A stretch of DNA of 64,000 nucleotides. It comes from Lewinellaceae bacterium SD302 (lineage in GTDB: Bacteria > Bacteroidota > Bacteroidia > Chitinophagales > Saprospiraceae). The stretch lies in assembly GCA_002591745.1 (NCBI GenBank), contig PDLQ01000008.1, positions 124,001-188,000 of the forward strand, in the 5' to 3' direction. This document shows, in pieces, positions 27,932-39,548 of this stretch. The position numbers and the translations under genes are program-made. The notes under the pieces were generated by a model. The model was not told the DNA's origin and did not search any database. It worked only from the letters and a program-made list of their open reading frames with translations. Each line of letters starts with the position of its first letter. Position 1 is the first letter of the stretch.

Positions 27932-29356
27932 ATGAATCAACGTCAACTCCTGGAAACCGAGCAAAAGGCGCTCGAAATCAACCTCGATCCGCAGATTTAC
28001 GGCACCTTCGCGGAGATCGGAGCTGGCCAGGAAGTGGCGCGTCATTTCTTTCAGGTGGGAGCCGCCGCAGGAACAATTGCCAAGACGATGTCGGCCTACG
28101 ATAAGGTGTATTCCGACCAGATCTACGGTACCGAACCCACCAACCGCTACGTTTGCGAGGCTCGCATCTACAAAATGCTGACCCACGAGTACGACCTAAT
28201 GATGGACCGGTTACGACATGACCGGCCCAAGGATAATTTTTTCGTCTTCGCGGATACCGTGGCCGCCATTAACTACTCCCGTACGATTAAGGGAAATGGC
28301 TGGCTGGGGTTGCGTTTCCAACTTACGCCCCAGGGAAAACACAATGATCTGGTCCTGCACGTACGTATGCTGGACAACGACAACCAGCTACAGCAACAAG
28401 CCATCGGGATCCTGGGTGTAAACATGATTTACGGAGCCTACCACTACAAGAACGACCCCGAGACCTTACTGCAATCTTTGCTCGACAACCTCAAGGGACG
28501 GATCGCCATCGACATGGTCGTGCTGGATGGGCCGGACTTTGAGCACGTCGACAATCGTTTGCTCAGTCTGTGGCTCGTCAAGCACGGACTGACCAAATTT
28601 ACCATGTTTGATCCCAGTGGCCGCAGTACCCACCCCAGTGAATTTCTTTATCGCAAAGCCGTTATGGTGGTACGTGGCAGCTTTCGCCCGCCTACGCTCG
28701 TCAACCAGGATATGGTGGAAACAGGCTACGCAGCCTTCCGCGAGGACCCGAACACGGACCCCAAAAAATCTTACCTGATTACCGAATTGACGTTGGATAA
28801 CCTCAAGGAAAGTTCAGGGATCGACGAACGGGATTATCTGGATCGCGTCCGCCTGCTCAACGCCCTCGGCCAAACTGTACTCATCAGTAATTACCCCAAG
28901 CACGACGACCTGCTGGCTTACCTCAGCGAGTACAAAGTACCGAAACTAGGGATCGTTCTCGGTGTTCAGCAGTTGCTGGAAATCATCACCGAGAAGTATA
29001 ACAATAACCTCGATGGTCGCCTGCTGGCCGCTTTTGGAGAGATTTTTACCCGCAACGTCAAAATATACGTTTATCCGGCCCAGCAACAGGGCAGTGAAGA
29101 TTTGATGCGCGCCGAAAACGTACCGATCCCCGAAGGCGTAAAATTTCTCTACCGCCATTTGTTGGACAATGGTCAAATCGTCGATATTGAAGGCTATCGC
29201 CCGGACATCCTCCACATCTTTAGTACCGACGTGCTGGCGCGTATCGAAAACGGTAGCAAAAATTGGGAGAAAATGGTTCCGGAACGGGTCGCGGAACTCA
29301 TTAAGAAAGACTGTTTGTTCGGCTACCCCAGTGAAACGTTGGAGTTCAGTTATTGA
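27932..29356 (+). CDS. Large conserved protein of unknown function
   Basis: A 474-aa protein, predicted cytoplasmic, without signal peptide or membrane span. It opens with TEQKALEINLDPQIYGTFAE and IGAGQEVARHFFQVGAAAGT, a block I recall as strongly conserved in a protein family found across Bacteroidota under varying and unreliable labels. Other blocks: AKTMSAYDKVYSDQIYG, GRIAIDMVVLDGPDFEHVDN, and VLISNYPKHDDLLAYLSEYK. No catalytic signature was recognised. It has its own TAnnTTTG promoter and stands alone; downstream are repeat elements. Real gene with high confidence, function unknown. Confidence 0.85.
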   Translation: MNQRQLLETEQKALEINLDPQIYGTFAEIGAGQEVARHFFQVGAAAGTIAKTMSAYDKVYSDQIYGTEPTNRYVCEARIYKMLTHEYDLMMDRLRHDRPKDNFFVFADTVAAINYSRTIKGNGWLGLRFQLTPQGKHNDLVLHVRMLDNDNQLQQQAIGILGVNMIYGAYHYKNDPETLLQSLLDNLKGRIAIDMVVLDGPDFEHVDNRLLSLWLVKHGLTKFTMFDPSGRSTHPSEFLYRKAVMVVRGSFRPPTLVNQDMVETGYAAFREDPNTDPKKSYLITELTLDNLKESSGIDERDYLDRVRLLNALGQTVLISNYPKHDDLLAYLSEYKVPKLGIVLGVQQLLEIITEKYNNNLDGRLLAAFGEIFTRNVKIYVYPAQQQGSEDLMRAENVPIPEGVKFLYRHLLDNGQIVDIEGYRPDILHIFSTDVLARIENGSKNWEKMVPERVAELIKKDCLFGYPSETLEFSY

Positions 29357-29369
29357 GGTTATTTTTACT

Positions 29370-29417
29370 AACAAAGTAGCAGGGCGGATGGGATATATCA
29401 AAGTTTGCTACTTTGAT
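29370..29417. repeat. Inverted pair of CAAAGTAGCA elements after the 474-aa gene
   Basis: Exact decamers at 29372-29381 (plus) and 29406-29415 (minus). The second also forms its own dyad ATCAAAGT/ACTTTGAT around a 5-nt loop. Located 16 bp after the stop codon; a terminator role is plausible. Confidence 0.78.
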
Positions 29418-29462
29418 CTTTGACGACCGTCGACCAGGCAGAAGATTCATGCACTCAACGAA

Positions 29463-29508
29463 CATTGCTACTTTAGCTTCGCTGATCGTCCTTCGTCCTC
29501 GGAGTTGG
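29463..29508 (-). repeat. Long (~46-bp) form of the AAAGTAGC repeat
   Basis: On the minus strand reads CCAACTCCGAGGACGAAGG through GATCAGCGAAGCTAAAGTAG to CAATG. It is the copy used here as reference for the long form. Confidence 0.8.
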
Positions 29509-29574
29509 TAGCCAGAACTTGTCCGGTCATCTAGTTGCTCCTCGGATTTATTAGTCGCAGTAATCATTAATGTC

Positions 29575-30105
29575 ATGCAATATCTGTACCGGGAAAACCA
29601 GAAGTTCAACCAATGGTGGTTATGGTTATTGATGCTGGGAACTCTGGGCTTGGCGATTTGGTCTGGTTACGAAGCCTACGCGGGAACGGGAGATTTGGCA
29701 CCCTTCATCGTTGCTGCTTTGGTGGGCGGACTAACGGCCATCTCATTGGCGGTGATCACGCTGCGGACCACCGTCACAAAGGAAGGTATCGAGATTGCGC
29801 TACTCCCATTTTCCAAACGTCGAATTTTTCGCTCGGAGATCGAACGGGCTTTCGTTCGGGAATACAGCCCGATCAGAGAATACGGTGGCTGGGGTTACCG
29901 GATCGGCGCGGCGGGAAAAGCCTATAACGTGAGTGGCAAATTTGGTCTGCAACTGGTTTTGAAGGATGGCGAAAAAATCCTTGTCGGAACCCAGCAACCA
30001 GAGGCACTGGAAGAATTAATGACGGGCTACCTGGAGGATGATATCAGCGAAGAAATGCTGGAACTTAAAGCTCTGGAAGCTCAGAAACTTAAACAGCGGC
30101 GGTAA
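29575..30105 (+). CDS. Two-span membrane protein with PH-like domain
   Basis: The 176 aa have two hydrophobic segments (about 15-33 and 41-62) followed by a soluble part with strands TTVTKEGIEIALLPF, RIFRSEIERAFVREYSPIRE, YGGWGYRIG, YNVSGKFGLQLVLKDG and KILVGTQQPEALEEL. This is the pattern of bacterial PH-like membrane proteins. Function unknown. Its 3' end overlaps the convergent neighbour by 17 bp. Confidence 0.65.
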   Translation: MQYLYRENQKFNQWWLWLLMLGTLGLAIWSGYEAYAGTGDLAPFIVAALVGGLTAISLAVITLRTTVTKEGIEIALLPFSKRRIFRSEIERAFVREYSPIREYGGWGYRIGAAGKAYNVSGKFGLQLVLKDGEKILVGTQQPEALEELMTGYLEDDISEEMLELKALEAQKLKQRR

Positions 30106-30787
30106 CGTGACGCAGGAAGTGCCAGACCAATAATTTCGTATCCCCCTGATAATCCTGGGGCCGTAAAAATTTCTGATAAGCGCTTTGTACACCTCCGTCC
30201 TCATTGACGAACTTGCTCAGGGTGGCCAGAAGTTTAGTGTAGCGCGGAAAATCGGCGACTTCTGGTACTTGAAGCGCACCCAAATTTTTCAATGACTCTT
30301 GCAGTAATTCCGTCGAGTAAGGCGCGTATTTCTCCGGATACTGACAAGCCAGATAGAGGGAGGCCATACCATAATCATCATCGTGAAAATGATCCGGCAG
30401 CCGACTTTTGGGCTTGGCATCGCGATACTGGTTAAAGAGTTCTCGGCAGTAGAAAACGAAGCGCTGCACCCGCCCTTCCAAGTCACGTTCTTCACTGAAA
30501 AGATCTTCGAAGACGGTACGAACGTGCTCCGGTTCCCAGTCGATCATTTCCAGAATGGCCCGCTTGGGGTCGTAGGCTTCGCGACGAAAATGGCGGCGGT
30601 TGGTTTTGTTAGTTAGGGAACGATCGTAGACATCTCGCAAGTCCTTGGCCGCCAGATCAAAATTTGTTTGCCAGTTCTGCTGGGTTTCCCATACGGCACG
30701 TAGCTTTTCGCCCGCTTCGGAATTCATCCATTCGGGGTAGGAAGCGAGGTAAGACTTGATCTTGGTGACTTGCATGGGGGGTACCAC
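30089..30787 (-). CDS. Uncharacterised protein, possibly related to McrB N-terminal domains
   Basis: The 232 aa are mostly helical and soluble. Segments such as NWQTNFDLAAKDLRDVYDRS, VFEDLFSEERDLEGRVQRF, YGMASLYLACQYPEKYAPYS and VPEVADFPRYTKLLATLSKF remind me of the N-terminal region found before the AAA+ domain in some Bacteroidota McrB-like restriction proteins, but here no ATPase follows. This resemblance is from memory and not verified. A second ATG at 30775 is an alternative start. It overlaps the convergent PH-like gene by 17 bp at its 3' end. Confidence 0.55.
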   Translation of the reverse strand: MVPPMQVTKIKSYLASYPEWMNSEAGEKLRAVWETQQNWQTNFDLAAKDLRDVYDRSLTNKTNRRHFRREAYDPKRAILEMIDWEPEHVRTVFEDLFSEERDLEGRVQRFVFYCRELFNQYRDAKPKSRLPDHFHDDDYGMASLYLACQYPEKYAPYSTELLQESLKNLGALQVPEVADFPRYTKLLATLSKFVNEDGGVQSAYQKFLRPQDYQGDTKLLVWHFLRHVTAAV

Positions 30788-30835
30788 TTAGGCGTTGAGG
30801 GCATTAAGATAAAGAGATCAGATCAATCATTTCCT

Positions 30836-30850
30836 ATTGATTAAATCAAT
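30836..30850. promoter_or_regulatory. 15-bp dyad upstream of katG
   Basis: ATTGATTAAATCAAT is a perfect palindrome around a single central base, in the 232-bp gap between the divergent 30089 gene and katG. It could be an operator for either gene; the factor is unknown. Confidence 0.4.
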
Positions 30851-30916
30851 GAACGGGAAAAATTATCAATTTTTACAATACTCTATTTAACCGTACTTTT
30901 GAATTCTAACTACGAT

Positions 30917-33248
<2,332 letters not shown>

Positions 33249-33275
33249 AAAACTTCACGACTGAACTCGAATAGT

Positions 33276-33310
33276 AAGGCCCCACCGATCTGCGGATCGT
33301 GTGGGGCCTT
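33276..33310 (+). terminator. Hairpin terminator after katG
   Basis: AAGGCCCCAC (33276-33285) pairs with GTGGGGCCTT (33301-33310), with an inner GATC/GATC pairing around TGCG. Very stable stem, weak T-tract (CCATTTT) after it. The murF-alr promoter element follows within 20 bp. Confidence 0.8.
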
Positions 33311-33325
33311 GCCATTTTGGTTCGG

Positions 33326-33333
33326 TACCTTTG
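33326..33333 (+). promoter_or_regulatory. Bacteroidota -7 promoter element (TACCTTTG)
   Basis: TAnnTTTG match ending 4 bp before the murF-alr ATG at 33338, directly behind the katG terminator. Implies a near-leaderless message. Confidence 0.5.
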
Positions 33334-33337
33334 TGTA

Positions 33338-35743
33338 ATGGATGATATCCAAAAACTGTACGCAAGCTATCGGGGTTTCGACCTCCTGGTAGACAGCCGG
33401 CTACTGAACGAAGCTGAGCGGACGCTCTTTTTCGCTCTGCCCGGTGCGCGGACGGACGGTCACGAATACATAACGGAACTCCTTCGCCAGGGTGTACAAC
33501 ACTTTGTGGTGCGGGAGGAATACTGGATCAGGACCTTCGAACAACCGGAGCGGGTGGAAGAACTCTCGCTCTACACTCAAGCAACCTTCATTGCGGTGGA
33601 TGATGTTTTAGAGATTCTCCATGATTTGGTTACTTATCACCGCAAGCAGTTCGCCGGTCGGGTGATCGCCATCACGGGTAGCAATGGAAAAACCATCGTC
33701 AAGGACTGGTTGACGGCACTACTGAGTACCATTCACCGAGTACACGCCAGCCCCCGCTCCTACAACTCTCAGATTGGAGTACCCCTCTCCGTTTGGGGGA
33801 TTAAAGATCATCACGAAATCGCCGTCATCGAAGCGGGGGTTTCCAGGGCCGGGGAAATGGAAAAACTGGCGAGGATCATCCAGCCGACTCACGGCATTTT
33901 CACCAACCTGGGGGAAGCCCACGCAGCGGGCTTCGGGAGTCGCGAGGAGAAGCTTAGAGAAAAAATAGGCCTCTTCGAAACCACCGAATGGACGCTTTTC
34001 AGTCGTATGGATGAACTTGTCCTTACTGAGGCTCGTGATTACCATCCTCACCCCGAAACCTGGTGGTTGGAAGATGACCAACTGAAAAGTTCGGTTTTTG
34101 AGAAGAGTATTGACATCAGCAAGCTGCCGGTGTTGCCCGAAATTTTTCGCCAGGATGCACTAATGGCCGTTGCTGCCGCCAGGGCGTTCGGGGTAACACA
34201 AGCGGGAATAGACGATGTGCTTCCCACTTTTCGACCCCTGGAGATGCGTCTTCGGGTGCGGGCTGGCCGTAATGGTTCTTCTATCATAAACGACAGCTAC
34301 AGTAATGACCTGACCAGTTTGGCAGCGGCCCTTGATTTTGCCCAGACCCAAGCTCCGTTGGAACGACTGACCGTAATCCTTAGTGATTTGGCGGAGACGG
34401 GCGTCGAGCCGGAAACGACCTATGCAAGAGTAGCTCAATTGTTACGTGGCAAAACGTGGCGGGTAATCGGAGTTGGTCCGGAGATCAAGTTACTGGCCGG
34501 TCTTTTAATACCGGATAAAATTGAGTTTCATTACTATCAAAGTAGCAATGCTTTAGCTGACGACCTCGATCAATTCAGCTTTCGCGACGAAACGATTTTA
34601 CTGAAAGGTGCCCGTTCTTTTGCCTTGGAAAAACTGGTGGATAAACTAACCAGTCGCCGCCATCGTACGCTACTGGAGATCGATTTGGATGCCATCGCCC
34701 ACAACCTGAATGTTTACCGCCACCAGTTACCGGTTGAAACTGGCCTGGCAGTCATGGTCAAGGCGTCGGCCTATGGGTCGGGCAGCATACAAGTCGCCCG
34801 GTTGCTGGCCGAGGCAGGAGTAGACTACCTCATCGTAGCTTACACCGACGAAGGAATCGCTCTGCGTGAAGTAGGTATCGAAACGCCGATCATGGTCCTC
34901 AACCCGGAAAGTGGAGAGTATCCGTTATTAGCGGAACATAAATTGGAACCAGTCGTAACGAATTTACGGGCGTTAGAAAAGATACTGGCCAATCACCCGG
35001 GCCTGCCCCTGCACCTGGAATTTGATACCGGGATGGGCAGATTAGGTTTCAACCAATCCGAGGTAGAGGGAATAGTCCGTTTGTTAAAAACTTCCGGTCA
35101 ATCTCCCCGATCTGTTTTCACCCATTTGGCGGCCAGTGATGATTTCGCCCACGACGAGTTTACCCGTCAACAGCTCAGTCGCTTTTCCATTATCGATACG
35201 GAACTGAGACGTAATGAGTTGGATGCACCGCTGCGCCACGTATTGAATACCAATGGGATCAGCCGTTTTCCGGAAGCCACCTATGAAATGGTTAGATTGG
35301 GTATAGGATTGTACGGTCTCGGAGACCGGGAGAAAATCATGAAATTACGCCCGGCTCTTCGGCTTAAAGCAGCGATCAGTGGACTGCGGAAGATCGAAAA
35401 GGACAACATCACCGTAGGCTACGGACGAAAGGGCAGGGCAACGATAGGAAGTACGATCGCCACGGTCAGTATTGGTTACGCGGATGGACTGCCACGGCTG
35501 GCGGGAGAAGGCCGCTACGGGCTTTTGGTGAAAGGTAAAGTTGCCCCCATCGTTGGTGCCGTTTGTATGGATATGTGTATGATCGACGTGACGAAAATCC
35601 CGGAGGTTGCGATTGGTGATGAGGTGATCGTCTTTGGCCCCCAACACTCTATTGAAGCCCTGGCTGATGCAGCAATAACTATTCCTTATGAGATACTTAC
35701 GGGAGTTGGCGCGCGGGTCCATCGTTTGTACGTACGGGAATAG
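33338..35743 (+). CDS. murF-alr: Fused MurF ligase and alanine racemase
   Basis: One 801-aa protein with two peptidoglycan-precursor activities. Residues 1 to about 440 are the MurF-like ligase, which adds D-Ala-D-Ala to UDP-MurNAc-tripeptide: ATP loop ITGSNGKTIVKDW (about 111), AVIEAGVSRAGEM and INDSYSNDLTSLAAAL. Residues from about 445 are alanine racemase: LLEIDLDAIAHNL, the PLP lysine in MVKASAYGSG (about 473) and the second catalytic Tyr in VGYGRKGRA. The fusion is known from Bacteroidota. An exact CAAAGTAGCA (34538-34547) lies between the two domains, encoding part of YYQSSNALA. Confidence 0.96.
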   Translation: MDDIQKLYASYRGFDLLVDSRLLNEAERTLFFALPGARTDGHEYITELLRQGVQHFVVREEYWIRTFEQPERVEELSLYTQATFIAVDDVLEILHDLVTYHRKQFAGRVIAITGSNGKTIVKDWLTALLSTIHRVHASPRSYNSQIGVPLSVWGIKDHHEIAVIEAGVSRAGEMEKLARIIQPTHGIFTNLGEAHAAGFGSREEKLREKIGLFETTEWTLFSRMDELVLTEARDYHPHPETWWLEDDQLKSSVFEKSIDISKLPVLPEIFRQDALMAVAAARAFGVTQAGIDDVLPTFRPLEMRLRVRAGRNGSSIINDSYSNDLTSLAAALDFAQTQAPLERLTVILSDLAETGVEPETTYARVAQLLRGKTWRVIGVGPEIKLLAGLLIPDKIEFHYYQSSNALADDLDQFSFRDETILLKGARSFALEKLVDKLTSRRHRTLLEIDLDAIAHNLNVYRHQLPVETGLAVMVKASAYGSGSIQVARLLAEAGVDYLIVAYTDEGIALREVGIETPIMVLNPESGEYPLLAEHKLEPVVTNLRALEKILANHPGLPLHLEFDTGMGRLGFNQSEVEGIVRLLKTSGQSPRSVFTHLAASDDFAHDEFTRQQLSRFSIIDTELRRNELDAPLRHVLNTNGISRFPEATYEMVRLGIGLYGLGDREKIMKLRPALRLKAAISGLRKIEKDNITVGYGRKGRATIGSTIATVSIGYADGLPRLAGEGRYGLLVKGKVAPIVGAVCMDMCMIDVTKIPEVAIGDEVIVFGPQHSIEALADAAITIPYEILTGVGARVHRLYVRE

Positions 35744-35774
35744 ATTAGTTCATTTACTATCTTGCTAGCCGAAT

Positions 35775-35957
35775 AAATTCGTTCAGCTCTTTAATTTCTG
35801 GCCGAGGACTAGCAACTATCAGCTTGGACGAGTGCCAAGACTTAGGAAATCTACTATTGGGAGCTGCCCACGGCTTCGTCTGGTTAATTGACCGTTCTTG
35901 TGGTGAAATGTAAGTAAATGCAGCTCACGGGCCGAGAGTGAAATTTTGAACGAATTC
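35775..35957. repeat. Imperfect inverted repeat, copy 2
   Basis: Left arm 35775-35806 and right arm 35929-35957 are similar in inverted orientation and match the two arms upstream of katG (shared TTTCTGGCCGAG, CTAGCAA, GGGCCG and AACG blocks). Here about 120 bp separate the arms instead of 27. It sits directly upstream of the PNGase-like gene. Confidence 0.6.
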
Positions 35958-35970
35958 AATATCTAAACTC

Positions 35971-38900
35971 ATGATGGCTATGTTAAAAAATCTTCTTTCA
36001 CTCCTTTTGATAATTGTATCGAGTTTATCGATACAAGCTCAGGACACCATTACCATTCAAACGATTACTCGTGACAATGCCGAACGAGCGGGCACCTATA
36101 CTTTTCCCGACGGAAACCAGAGTTTCGAGAAAATTCTGATGATCTATAATATCCGGTGCAAAGACAACATCGTAAATACCACTGGTGGTAATGACGTAGG
36201 ATGTGGTGAATGGGATTACAGCTGTAACACCTTCATCAGCGATCCGACCCAGACGGACAGTACCCGGAGTGAACACCCTACCCACACGATTTCCGGTTTT
36301 AATGGTCAAACGTTTGAATACACCACCCAACCGACCTATACTTACTACCAGTACGAACAGCAGGAGGTGACCAACGGTACGGTGATTAATGAAGCGACTT
36401 CCTCGGTAGGAATGGGAACGGAAAGCCTGAGCCTTCCCGAGGAAGAGGAAAGCGGTCGGATTCAGTTTCTCTATTCCGCCGATCAAATCATCAGCGGAGG
36501 GTTAACGGCCGGTGAACTGACGGGACTACGACTGGAGTTCATTGAGGAACTGGCCAATGTGCCAAATCTGAGAATTGCTCTTAAAGCAACAAACAAAGTT
36601 GAGCTGGACGCCAGCGACCCGGACCTGGATGGCTTCACGGAAGTTTACTTCCTAAGTACGGAAGTGGCGACCTCTGGTATGAATAACTTTAATTTCTACG
36701 AGAACTTTGCCTGGGACGGAACTTCCAACCTAATTATACAATTGACTTTTGCGGGAGAAACTCAAAACTTTGACCTCAATGCCACCGCCACCCAGACGGT
36801 ACACGCACTGTTGAGTGGTGAGGAAGATCGTTTTCTGGAATTCAGCGGCTACGGCAATGCTGAAATCGGCAGTGAGGCCTTTGATGAGATTGAAAATGAA
36901 TTGACCATCTCTTTCTGGTCCAAGGGGGACGAAACGGTTCTCCCCGTAAATTCTTCCGCTTTCGAAGGCTTCAATGAAGCCGGTCAGCGATCGGCTAACG
37001 CTCATCTGCCCTGGAGCAATGGTCAGGTGTACTGGGATTGCGGCTTCGCAGAAGGCAATTACGATCGGATCAATAAAGTAGCCCCGGCATCTGCTTACGC
37101 GGGTAACTGGTCGCACTGGGCTTTTACTAAAAATGCTACGACGGGAACGATGAAAATCTTCCTGAATGGCGAGGAATGGCACTCCGGTAGCGGAAAGACC
37201 AAGCCAATCTACATCGATGCCATGAAAATCGGTTCTGCCTTTGTAGAATCCAACCGACACTTTGGACAACTCGATAATTTCCGCATCTGGAATAAAGCTC
37301 TCGACGAAGCAACGATCAGAAACTGGATGTACCGTGAAGTGAACGAACAACATCCTGACTATGAAAATCTGCAAGCGAACTACCGAATGAACGAGGATGG
37401 TGGTAACGTCCTGGTGGATGCCTCCGGAAATGGTTATGATGCAACACTCACGAATAACCCAACCCGCAGAAGCCTGCGCGGCCGCGATATTTTCAAAGGG
37501 TTTACTGCCTCCGATATCGTAGCAAACGCCGTTTTCGTAAGCGGCACCTACGATGAGACCAGCATTGAGACGGTGACCTACCTCGACAGCATCGAGAACA
37601 ATCCCGTGTTGGTAACTGAATACGGTACCGAAGCTAACGAACTGGTGACTGTAAACGAGACCTATTATTTTGCCGCCGGCGAAATGAATATCCTGAACGA
37701 AGCAGACGAAGTCATCGGTACCGTCTCCGTTACGCCGGAAGGGAGCATTGAGATAGGTTCACTGGAATACTACCTCAAGCAATCTATGGAGATCGAATTA
37801 TTATCGTTGGTAACTCCTTACGGCATCGGTCTTGATTTAGGAGACGATGGAAAGTCCTTCGTCTTCGATGTAACGGACTACGCACCCGTACTGCGGGGAG
37901 AACGCGACCTGTATCTCAGCTTCGGTAAGACTCAGGAAGAACACGATATCAAATTTCAGTTCATTACCGGTACCCCACCCCGGGAAGTCGTCGGATTCCA
38001 AAACGTTTGGCCATTTCGGAGAAGTGGCTACGCTGATATTCAAAATGATGTTCACTTCGAGCCACGCGAGTTAAAAGCAGTGGATAACGCTGCCTTTTAT
38101 AAGCTGCGTTCCGCAATAACGGGTCACGACCAAAACGGAGAATTCGTACCACGTAATCACTATGTGAACGTAAATGGCGGACCCCAGGAATTTGTCTATC
38201 AGGTGTGGAAAGAATGTGCCGATAACCCTATTTACCCTCAGGGTGGAACCTGGACCTTTGATCGGGCCGGATGGTGCCCCGGCGCCGCTACGGACGTTCA
38301 CGAGTTCGACATCAGTGAAGCCATGAGTTCTGGAACGGTAATGGTCGATTATGGAGTCAACGGCGCATTTTTAAGCGCAGCCAATTACCTCGTATCCAAT
38401 CAGCTGGTTACTTACGGTCCGTATAATTTTAATAATGACGCAGCTGTGGTCGAAGTTATTCGACCGAGTAAACGGGTGGAATTTGAACGTCTGAACCCCA
38501 TCTGTAACGAACCTGTCGTCGTTATCCGTAACACGGGGGCCGAAACACTGACCAGCCTGAAAATCGACTACCAGGTCATCGGAAGCTACAGCAGCGAGAC
38601 TTTCCTCTGGGAAGGTAACCTCGGTAGCATGGAAAGCGAGGAAGTGGCACTACCCATCAATTCCACGAACTTTTTTGCTACTAATGAGGAGCAGCGGGTT
38701 TTCGAGGTCAGCATCAGCGAACCGAATGGTGTTGTGGATGAATACGCTCCCAATAACAGCATGCGCTCGGAGTTCGAGTTGCCCCTGTTCTTACCGGAGG
38801 GTTTTGACTTTCAAATTCAACTCAAGACCAATAATCGGCCGGCCGAGACAAATTACACGATCACGGATCTGGCTGGAAACGTCGTGATGTCGCGTGAAAA

Positions 38901-39411
38901 CCTCCAGGCAAACACGACCTATGATGATGACATCAATTTACCGGCGGGCTGCTACAGCATCGAGTTGAACGACAGCAATGACGATGGGCTCAGTTACTGG
39001 TTCGATCCGGCGGCCGGGAGCGGAGATTTCGGTATCCGTCGAATCACCAGTGCCGGTCTGAACGTACCCTTCCAACAGTTCGAAAGTGAATTCGGTAAAT
39101 TCATCAGATTTGATTTTACCGTAGGAGAGATTACCGATGTGGAAAGCGAGCAAGCAAATGTTCGTTTTCTAAGCGTGTCCCCCAACCCCACCGATGGCGA
39201 AGTACGCATTGAACTTCAGGGCTTCGAGGGTGAGCGAAATCTGGAAATACTGGCGCTGGACGGACGTTTGTTACAACGCAAAGTTGTGCGCTTCTACGGC
39301 GAGGAACTTCAGACTCATTTCCTTTCGCTGGCAGATCGTCCTGCGGGTATTTACTTGGTCAGAATCACCGGAGCGGATGGAGTGATCACGAAGCAGGTGG
39401 TTAAGCAATAA
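35971..39411 (+). CDS. T9SS-secreted PNGase F-like glycoamidase with LamG domain
   Basis: A 1146-aa surface or secreted protein. Signal peptide MLKNLLSLLLIIVSSLSIQA, then an N-terminal part with GCGEWDYSCN as in PNGase F-type proteins. Residues about 285-495 form a LamG/concanavalin-like module (ELTISFWSKGD, WSHWAFTKNATTGTMKIFLN, IDNFRIW-like LDNFRIWNKALDE). From about 600 comes the PNGase F C-terminal domain: FDVTDYAPVLRGERDLYLSF, then VNVNGGPQEFVYQVWKEC and PIYPQGGTWTFDRAGWCPGA. The last ~80 residues are a type A sorting domain (VSPNPTDGEVRIEL, AGIYLVRITGADG). PNGase F cuts N-glycans from glycoproteins; activity here is inferred. Confidence 0.85.
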   Translation: MMAMLKNLLSLLLIIVSSLSIQAQDTITIQTITRDNAERAGTYTFPDGNQSFEKILMIYNIRCKDNIVNTTGGNDVGCGEWDYSCNTFISDPTQTDSTRSEHPTHTISGFNGQTFEYTTQPTYTYYQYEQQEVTNGTVINEATSSVGMGTESLSLPEEEESGRIQFLYSADQIISGGLTAGELTGLRLEFIEELANVPNLRIALKATNKVELDASDPDLDGFTEVYFLSTEVATSGMNNFNFYENFAWDGTSNLIIQLTFAGETQNFDLNATATQTVHALLSGEEDRFLEFSGYGNAEIGSEAFDEIENELTISFWSKGDETVLPVNSSAFEGFNEAGQRSANAHLPWSNGQVYWDCGFAEGNYDRINKVAPASAYAGNWSHWAFTKNATTGTMKIFLNGEEWHSGSGKTKPIYIDAMKIGSAFVESNRHFGQLDNFRIWNKALDEATIRNWMYREVNEQHPDYENLQANYRMNEDGGNVLVDASGNGYDATLTNNPTRRSLRGRDIFKGFTASDIVANAVFVSGTYDETSIETVTYLDSIENNPVLVTEYGTEANELVTVNETYYFAAGEMNILNEADEVIGTVSVTPEGSIEIGSLEYYLKQSMEIELLSLVTPYGIGLDLGDDGKSFVFDVTDYAPVLRGERDLYLSFGKTQEEHDIKFQFITGTPPREVVGFQNVWPFRRSGYADIQNDVHFEPRELKAVDNAAFYKLRSAITGHDQNGEFVPRNHYVNVNGGPQEFVYQVWKECADNPIYPQGGTWTFDRAGWCPGAATDVHEFDISEAMSSGTVMVDYGVNGAFLSAANYLVSNQLVTYGPYNFNNDAAVVEVIRPSKRVEFERLNPICNEPVVVIRNTGAETLTSLKIDYQVIGSYSSETFLWEGNLGSMESEEVALPINSTNFFATNEEQRVFEVSISEPNGVVDEYAPNNSMRSEFELPLFLPEGFDFQIQLKTNNRPAETNYTITDLAGNVVMSRENLQANTTYDDDINLPAGCYSIELNDSNDDGLSYWFDPAAGSGDFGIRRITSAGLNVPFQQFESEFGKFIRFDFTVGEITDVESEQANVRFLSVSPNPTDGEVRIELQGFEGERNLEILALDGRLLQRKVVRFYGEELQTHFLSLADRPAGIYLVRITGADGVITKQVVKQ

Positions 39412-39472
39412 TCATTGAGATAGCACATTAATCGATTTTGGTTGGCAAAACTGTACGGCCTGATTTTTTTTG

Positions 39473-39490
39473 TCTAACAAAGTAGCAATG
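39473..39490 (+). repeat. CAAAGTAGCA-family repeat, single copy
   Basis: GTCTAACAAAGTAGCAATGC with the exact decamer at 39478-39487, about 60 bp after the PNGase-like gene and close to the end of the convergent 39549 gene. Confidence 0.8.
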
Positions 39491-39548
39491 CTCATTGTCA
39501 ACCAATTTCGAGTGCCCATGTCAAATATCAAAGGATACTCATCCGCCC

